Source: Gaiellales bacterium
Lineage (GTDB): Bacteria > Actinomycetota > Thermoleophilia > RBG-16-64-13
Reading direction: 5' to 3'
Assembly: GCA_012719395.1 (NCBI GenBank)
Contig: JAAYAL010000071.1
Location: forward strand, 1 to 44,208
DNA length: 44,208 nucleotides
Positions 39,539 to 44,208 of this stretch are shown here, one piece after another. Below the pieces are notes generated by a model. That model had not been told where the DNA came from, did no database searches, and saw nothing but the letters and a program-made list of their open reading frames with translations. Each line of letters begins with the position of its first letter. Positions within the stretch are counted from its first letter, which is position 1. A program made the position numbers and the translations under genes.

Positions 39539-40735
39539 CTATCCGACTTTGACGATGAGGGTGGCGCCGGTGTCGCCGGCGGCGCAGCCGGAAGCCGCGC
39601 CGTAGCCGCCGCCCTGGATGACCAACTGCTCGATCACCTCAATGATGTGCCGGCACATGGTCGCGGCATGCGGGTGCCCGTAAATGAGCGAACAGCCGTA
39701 ATCGTTGAAGTTCTTGTACGGGTCGATACCAAACTTCTTGGCCATATTCACATCGTTGACCGCGAAGGGGCTGTGCGTCTTCCACGCCTTGATGTCTGAA
39801 GCCTTCAGGCCGGCCTTCGCCAGCGCCATCTCGGTGGCCGGCACCGGTGCGGCACCCATACGCGCCTTGGGGGCGCGGGCGTAGCCGAAGGAGATGATCT
39901 GGATCTCTGGGCCATCTTCCGCCAGTTCCTTCGCCTTCTCCCGCGAACACACGGCAAGCGAGGCGTTGCCGTCGGCCGGGTGCGTCTGCGCGGCGAAAGA
40001 GTGCACGCCCCAGTCATTGACGGGCTTCAGCTTGGCAATGGCTTCCGGCGAAGTGGCGGTGATCCCCTCGTCGGCTTCCACCACGATAGTCTTCTTGCCC
40101 ACCTGCACCTCAACCGGGAACATGTAGCGCTTCTGGAACTCCCGGTCGTTGGCAATACCGTCCTGGTACTGCCGGTAACGCACCCATGACATCTCGTCGC
40201 ACTCTTCCTTGGTGATGCCCTCGTCCTGAGCCACGTAGTCGGCCGTGGTCACCATGGCGATCTGGCCGGTCCAAGGATCGGCGGCGAAATTGTCCATCAC
40301 CCAGTCTTCGCGCTCCGGGTAACCACCGGGGCCCAGCGGGTTGGGCCACACGGTATGCGGCCCGTTGGAAACGCGGTCACAGAGGACGCACTGCGCCCAC
40401 TCCGCCGCGCCCACTTCGCACGCCATAGCGGCCTGGAAAACGGCCGTGGTCCCAGTGGCGCAGGCCAGGCTCAGCCACACACCCACCGTGCGCTCGGCGC
40501 CCAACAGCGCGGCCACCCAGGGACCGTTCCAGAAGGCGTGCTTCATGGCCACGGTGGTGCCCATGAAGACATAGTCGATCTTCATGGGATCCCAGCCCGG
40601 ATGACGCTCGGCGATCCACCGCTTGCAGGTGGCGCCGGCCAACTTCACCGGGTGAGCGGTGGAGAAGCTACCCTGCCACCGGACAAAGGGGGAGGAGTAG
40701 TAGCCCTTGTAGGGAATGTACGCATTCTTGAACAT
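39539..40735 (-). CDS. Thiolase family protein (acyl-CoA acyltransferase)
   Basis: A 398-residue thiolase. The key residues are present: Cys92 in LACATGTTA (acyl-accepting Cys), His321 in KTHSPFAVND, His354 in IYGHPHAATM and Cys384 in SGCAAGDTG. The variant motifs (THSPFAV rather than HEAFA, CAAGDTG rather than CxGGGxG) mark it as a divergent branch, so it may act on branched or cyclic 3-oxoacyl-CoA rather than straight chains. ATG 40735 has GGAGG five bases upstream. It is between the TRAP genes and the HAD-ECH gene. Confidence 0.9.
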   Translation of the reverse strand: MFKNAYIPYKGYYSSPFVRWQGSFSTAHPVKLAGATCKRWIAERHPGWDPMKIDYVFMGTTVAMKHAFWNGPWVAALLGAERTVGVWLSLACATGTTAVFQAAMACEVGAAEWAQCVLCDRVSNGPHTVWPNPLGPGGYPEREDWVMDNFAADPWTGQIAMVTTADYVAQDEGITKEECDEMSWVRYRQYQDGIANDREFQKRYMFPVEVQVGKKTIVVEADEGITATSPEAIAKLKPVNDWGVHSFAAQTHPADGNASLAVCSREKAKELAEDGPEIQIISFGYARAPKARMGAAPVPATEMALAKAGLKASDIKAWKTHSPFAVNDVNMAKKFGIDPYKNFNDYGCSLIYGHPHAATMCRHIIEVIEQLVIQGGGYGAASGCAAGDTGATLIVKVG

Positions 40736-40801
40736 GTATGCCTCCGTTACTTTGCTTGCTGCTCCGTCCCCCCACCGGCAACACAGAATCTCCGGCGCCT
40801 G

Positions 40802-42100
40802 TTAGGCGGCGCTCACCACCGCCGTGATCAACTGCGGTATCGCAATCAACAGGACGATCACCAATATGTACGCTGGTACGAACCACATCGCCCCCTTCAT
40901 GATGGTGGCGATAGGGATGTCCGGCCGCAGATTCTTGACCACGTACAGGTTCACACCCACCGGCGGCGAGATGGCGCCGAACGTGGTGACAACCGTCACC
41001 AGGACGGCAAACCACACGATGTTGTAGCCCAACGCCTCCGCCAGCGGGAAGAACACCGGGACACTCAAGGTCAGGAAACCCAGGGCATCGCTGAACATGC
41101 CGCCGAGAACGTACACGATGATGATCACGAGCAGCACGGCCAGATTGGGAGCGTTGATACTGGTGACCCATTCCGCCAGGGCCGACGGAAGATACGCGGC
41201 GGTGAGGAAACGCCCCAGCACCACAGCGGAGGCCACGAGCAGGATGACCATGGTGGACGTGCTGATGGTGTCCCACAGTGCCTGCTTGAAGGCCGGCCAC
41301 TTCAGCTTGCCGCGCGCCACTCCGATGATGATGGCCCCGAAGCAGCCCACGGCCCCACCCTCGGTGGGAGTGAACCAACCCGCGAACATGCCTCCAATGA
41401 CCAGAACGAACAGGAGCAGGGTCTCGATCACCCCAAGGAGGGCCTTTATCTTCTCGCCGAACGTGGTCCTGGGTCCGGCGGGCCCGAGTTTGGGATTCCG
41501 CCAGCACAGAAGGAGCACGGTGATGGCGAACATCACGGTCAACAGAAGGCCGGCCGGCAACTCCGCCACGAAAAGCTTGGCGATGGAAAGATTGTACTGA
41601 ATACCGATGACGATGAGCACCACGCTGGGCGGAATCATGACCCCCAACGTCCCACCCACGGCCACCGACCCCGTGTTGAGCGAGTCGTCGTAGCCGAACT
41701 TGCTCATCATGGGCAGGGCAATGGTGCCCATGGTGGCAGCGGTCGCGGCATTGGAGCCGCAGATGGCCCCGAAGAAGGCCGATGCGATGACGGTGGTCAC
41801 GCCCATGCCACCGCGCACAGAACCCACCCACGAATAGGCCGCATGGAACAGGTCATTGGTCACGCCTGAGCGGAAGGCGATATTCCCCATGAGGATGAAG
41901 AACGGCACCACACTCATGCCGTAGGACGAGAACTGCTCCCAGATGTCCGAGCCGATGATGTTGAAGGCCTGCGCGCGACCCTGGATGATCCACAAGCCAA
42001 GGAACCCGACCACAAACATGCAGAAGGCAACCGGCATCTCCAGCAGCATGAGTACCACAAGAATGAGAATGCCCAAGAGGGCAACTGTCACGTCACTCAT
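40802..42100 (-). CDS. dctM: TRAP transporter large permease (DctM family)
   Basis: Large membrane subunit of a TRAP carboxylate importer, 432 residues with about 12 membrane helices. Family blocks are GNIAFRSGVTNDLFHAA, SAFFGAICGSNAATAATMGTIALP, GTLGVMIPPSV and GMFAGWFTPTEGGAVG, with FGAISPPVGVNLYVV near the end. The ATG at 42100 overlaps the dctQ stop as ATGA. It works with the adjacent DctQ and DctP subunits using a sodium or proton gradient. Confidence 0.95.
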   Translation of the reverse strand: MSDVTVALLGILILVVLMLLEMPVAFCMFVVGFLGLWIIQGRAQAFNIIGSDIWEQFSSYGMSVVPFFILMGNIAFRSGVTNDLFHAAYSWVGSVRGGMGVTTVIASAFFGAICGSNAATAATMGTIALPMMSKFGYDDSLNTGSVAVGGTLGVMIPPSVVLIVIGIQYNLSIAKLFVAELPAGLLLTVMFAITVLLLCWRNPKLGPAGPRTTFGEKIKALLGVIETLLLFVLVIGGMFAGWFTPTEGGAVGCFGAIIIGVARGKLKWPAFKQALWDTISTSTMVILLVASAVVLGRFLTAAYLPSALAEWVTSINAPNLAVLLVIIIVYVLGGMFSDALGFLTLSVPVFFPLAEALGYNIVWFAVLVTVVTTFGAISPPVGVNLYVVKNLRPDIPIATIMKGAMWFVPAYILVIVLLIAIPQLITAVVSAA

Positions 42101-42585
42101 TTGCCGATCGCCTCCTTGAACCTGAGGAGAGCGTCGATGAGCAGGCGGATCGCAAAGAGAGCGACGCATATGCCCAGGATCCACAGGAAGGGATAGTACG
42201 CTATCTGCAGCGTGTCGGACAGAATGCCACTGCGTTGCATCATGCCGGCGCGCACGAAGACCTGCCACGCGGCCATCGCGAACATGACCGTGCCGATCAG
42301 GTACCAGACACCGTTCAGGATGGCCCGCGGTCGCTTCGCGAAGTGGGAGGCCAGCACGTCGATGGCCACATGCGCCTTCTTCTTCTGCGAGTAGATCAGA
42401 GCCAGCGCAGTCAGAGTCGCCGCGGCGTAGCCTATCACTTCAGCCGTCCCCCCGAACGGGCTGCCGAACTGACGCAGCAGGATGTTGCCCACCGTCAGCA
42501 ACATCCCGCCCACAAGAATGATATTGGAGAGGATGCCTAGCCAGTCGCCGAACTTGTTATAGCCGGCACTAATCTTATCCAGCAC
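42097..42585 (-). CDS. dctQ: TRAP transporter small permease (DctQ family)
   Basis: Small membrane subunit, 162 residues with four predicted helices (about 17-37, 50-66, 87-110, 128-150). The central loop has YSQKKKAHVAIDVLASHF, typical of DctQ. ATG 42585 lies 172 nt downstream of dctP, with a strong hairpin between. Its role is to connect DctP and DctM. Confidence 0.9.
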   Translation of the reverse strand: MLDKISAGYNKFGDWLGILSNIILVGGMLLTVGNILLRQFGSPFGGTAEVIGYAAATLTALALIYSQKKKAHVAIDVLASHFAKRPRAILNGVWYLIGTVMFAMAAWQVFVRAGMMQRSGILSDTLQIAYYPFLWILGICVALFAIRLLIDALLRFKEAIGK

Positions 42586-42669
42586 TCCTCCCTCCTTTCT
42601 TCTCGGCCTTCAGCGGGCCCGCCCCTACGAGCCGGTCGCGTCAGGACCTCACGCTTTTCCCCGGATTCG

Positions 42670-42702
42670 GGGTCTCCGGCCGGCGTAGCCGGCCGGAGAC
42701 CC
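42670..42702 (-). terminator. Perfect 15-bp hairpin between dctP and dctQ
   Basis: GGGTCTCCGGCCGGC and its exact complement flank a 3-base loop, about 55 nt after the dctP stop. On the reverse strand no T-run follows. A hairpin here fits the common need for more binding protein than permease, by partial termination or by protecting the 3' end of dctP mRNA. Confidence 0.65.
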
Positions 42703-42757
42703 TTTTCAGACCTGGTGAGACCATTCCCCCAAGGGCAACAGCCTCCCCCAACTCCTG

Positions 42758-43867
42758 CTACTTGTTCTTCGCGCCGGCTTCCTGCAGTTGCTTGTAGAAG
42801 TCCTCGGCCGGCAGGCCCTTGGCTGCCACAGAGGCGATGAACGAATCTGTCAGCGGGGCAAGTGCGGCATCGAACTTGGCCTTCTCCTCGGCCGAGAGCT
42901 CTACCGTCTGGAGGCCCTGCTCGGCGGTGGACCATTCCAGTGACGTCTTGACCGCCGCATCCATGACCTCGCCACCCTTCTCGGCGAACGGCTGAGCGAG
43001 ATCGTCGATAGCCTTCTGCACGTACTCAGGTAGAGAATCGTACTTGGCCTTGGTCATGACCGCGAGGAAGGTAACCTGGCCCAAGGGATAATCGATGATG
43101 TACTTGCATTTTTCGGCGTACTTGAAGTCCTTCAGCACTTCGCGGGAGGACATGAGGCCCGCGATCACGTTGGTCTGCAGGGCCTGCGCGATCTCAGACT
43201 GCGGCATACCCACCTCAACCGCGCCCAAGGCTTCCAGGATCTTGGGGCCGCCCGGCGTGCGGAGTTCGGCACCCTTGAGGCTGGCCAGCGTCTCATACTT
43301 GTCGGTGGACATGATGTAGGCCGGTTCCATGGAGAACGCGGTCACAACATGAAAGTCCTTCAGTTCAGCCGCGTCCAGGTTGGCCTGCACCACATCGTAG
43401 ATCGCAAGGCTGCCCTGCAGGCCGGTGGTGTAAAGCCCGGGCAGGTCATTGAGGGACAGCAGCGGGAAACGTCCGGGCTCATACGTGGGGCAGGAGAGCC
43501 CGATGTCCGCTACGCCGGTCAGCACGCCGTCATACATGTTCTTCGCGGTCAGCAGGGTGCCACCCGGGAACCACTTGACCGTCACCTGACCATTCGTGGC
43601 CTTGCCGATTTCGTCGATCCACCAGAGCGATGCAACACCCGGGAAGCTGGTCTCGGGCGCGAAGAACGCAAAGGACAGCTCAACGGGCTCGCCCGCGGTG
43701 GTGGCGGTGGTTTCGCCACCTGCTGTCGTGGTGGTTTCGTCGCCGGCCGGTGCCGTGGTGGTGGCAGCAGCCGTAGTGGTGGTGGTCTCCCCGCCGCAGC
43801 CGGCGAGGACGAGGCCGAAGACTGAGAATACGAGGACTACTGCTACGATCCAACTAGCTTTCTTCAT
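42758..43867 (-). CDS. dctP: TRAP transporter solute-binding lipoprotein (DctP family)
   Basis: Extracytoplasmic carboxylate-binding protein, 369 residues. A signal peptide with lipobox LVLAGC (Cys24) is followed by a 35-residue Thr/Ala/Gly-rich linker, then the DctP fold. SFAFFAPETSFPG, FPGGTLLTAKNMYDGVLTGVADIG and LKGAELRTPGGPKILEALGA (short blocks of it) are typical; the conserved Arg of the carboxylate site is probably the one in ELRTPGG. ATG 43867 has GGAG six bases upstream. The 221-bp region before it (43868-44088) holds the terminator at 44035-44072 and another GC hairpin at about 43937-43954, without a clear promoter. Confidence 0.93.
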   Translation of the reverse strand: MKKASWIVAVVLVFSVFGLVLAGCGGETTTTTAAATTTAPAGDETTTTAGGETTATTAGEPVELSFAFFAPETSFPGVASLWWIDEIGKATNGQVTVKWFPGGTLLTAKNMYDGVLTGVADIGLSCPTYEPGRFPLLSLNDLPGLYTTGLQGSLAIYDVVQANLDAAELKDFHVVTAFSMEPAYIMSTDKYETLASLKGAELRTPGGPKILEALGAVEVGMPQSEIAQALQTNVIAGLMSSREVLKDFKYAEKCKYIIDYPLGQVTFLAVMTKAKYDSLPEYVQKAIDDLAQPFAEKGGEVMDAAVKTSLEWSTAEQGLQTVELSAEEKAKFDAALAPLTDSFIASVAAKGLPAEDFYKQLQEAGAKNK

Positions 43868-44034
43868 GAAACTCTCCCCATCCTTGACAGTACTGTGTGG
43901 CATCTCTCGGATTGAACCCATTTGGCTCGGCCGCCGAGCGGCGCAAGACCCTCGATATTGCCTACCCCTGTAGTCTCCCCGCAGCCGACACCTCCTTGTT
44001 AGCTTCTCTCCCCGGACAGCATAGCCCGTCCACC

Positions 44035-44072
44035 CGTGCAGGGTTGCCCCGCGTACGGGACCACCCTGCACG
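44035..44072 (-). terminator. Hairpin after the Mo-hydroxylase gene
   Basis: CGTGCAGGGT (44035-44044) and ACCCTGCACG (44063-44072) are a perfect 10-bp stem around an 18-base loop that can itself pair (CCC/GGG). It starts 17 nt after the stop of the partial gene at the right edge. No T-run follows on the reverse strand. Confidence 0.6.
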
Positions 44073-44088
44073 CACGTGTCGGACGGCC

Positions 44089-44208
44089 CTACGCCACCGA
44101 CCGCCCCTCCTTGGCCCAGATGGCCTCCAGGATACGGTCAGGCGTCATGGGCAACCGGTTGAGACGGATACCCACGGCGTCATAGAGGGCGTTGGCGATG
44201 GCCGGCGC
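44089..44208 (-). CDS. Mo-containing hydroxylase large subunit (xanthine dehydrogenase/CoxL family), C-terminal fragment
   Basis: The last 39 codons and TAG of a gene whose 5' part lies beyond the window. The visible APAIANALYDAVGIRLNRLP and TPDRILEAIW are the standard C-terminus of molybdopterin-binding subunits of the xanthine dehydrogenase family. Such enzymes hydroxylate aromatic or N-heterocyclic carbons or oxidise aldehydes or CO. It precedes the TRAP/thiolase genes in the same direction and could start the same catabolic unit; substrate unknown. Confidence 0.85.
   Translation of the reverse strand, partial: APAIANALYDAVGIRLNRLPMTPDRILEAIWAKEGRSVA

Noticed and set aside
37418-39799. 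Plus-strand frame of almost 800 codons opposite HAD-ECH
   Set aside because: Shadow of a well-defined reverse-strand enzyme; its start lies inside a terminator hairpin.
43670-43800. Repetitive GGTGGT/ACCACC tract
   Set aside because: It encodes the Thr-rich linker of the DctP lipoprotein. It is low-complexity codon repetition, not a microsatellite with evidence of phase variation.

Overview
The window looks like chromosome from a high-G+C, anaerobic member of the Actinomycetota. This is an inference from family content. The pointers to that phylum are an LprG-like lipoprotein next to a P55-like DHA2 exporter, a DnaQ-UvrC (DEDDh plus GIY-YIG) fusion nuclease, a stand-alone HNH protein of the type common in that phylum, and frequent GTG/TTG starts with GTGA/ATGA overlaps. 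The pointers to anaerobic life are two 2[4Fe-4S] ferredoxins, HdrA/HdrC/MvhD-type proteins, an iron-sulfur Old Yellow Enzyme and a Mo-hydroxylase fragment. No rRNA, tRNA, CRISPR array, insertion sequence or prophage was seen.

Left part (1-22.5 kb) is housekeeping. It holds a DedA membrane protein, two unknown genes, the lprG/p55-like pair, a YhaM-like OB-HD nuclease, a YtxH-like protein, rarA and an HNH protein. A tight reverse-strand operon fabZ-fabH-fabD-fabG-fabF-accD-accA makes malonyl-CoA and runs the type II fatty-acid cycle; it has no acpP, and accD and accA overlap by about 107 nt. A promoter whose -10 lies inside a palindrome precedes fabZ. Then come the DnaQ-UvrC fusion, a 61-residue HTH-like protein, moeA, a membrane protein with a degenerate M28-peptidase-like domain, an MBL-fold hydrolase and a CorA-type metal channel.

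Middle part (22.7-28 kb) is a 2-hydroxyacid module. A fused GlcD/GlcF-type FAD plus Fe-S dehydrogenase is followed by a LarA-type nickel racemase with all its key residues, and by RidA. A TetR regulator is convergent with RidA.

Right part (28-44.2 kb) is an anaerobic acyl-CoA and redox region, all on the reverse strand. In transcription order it reads: a Mo-hydroxylase large subunit (only its C-terminus is in the window), a TRAP uptake system (DctP, DctQ, DctM), thiolase, a HAD-ECH fusion enzyme, a terminator, a clear promoter with a TetR-type operator, ferredoxin, a QmoA-like HdrA, an HdrA-MvhD fusion (QmoB-like), an HdrC-GltD fusion, an FMN/FAD/4Fe-4S enoate or dienoyl-CoA reductase-like enzyme, an unknown protein, a second ferredoxin, and a methylmalonyl-CoA-epimerase-like VOC protein. 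The parts suggest that a carboxylic acid is imported and degraded as CoA thioesters, while a soluble Hdr/Qmo-like complex with an NAD(P)H module exchanges electrons with the flavin reductase through ferredoxin. This complex, HdrA + HdrA-MvhD + HdrC-GltD + Fe-S OYE, is the most novel item in the window. Its substrate and direction are not decided by the sequence.

Hand-counted positions of short sites may be off by one base.
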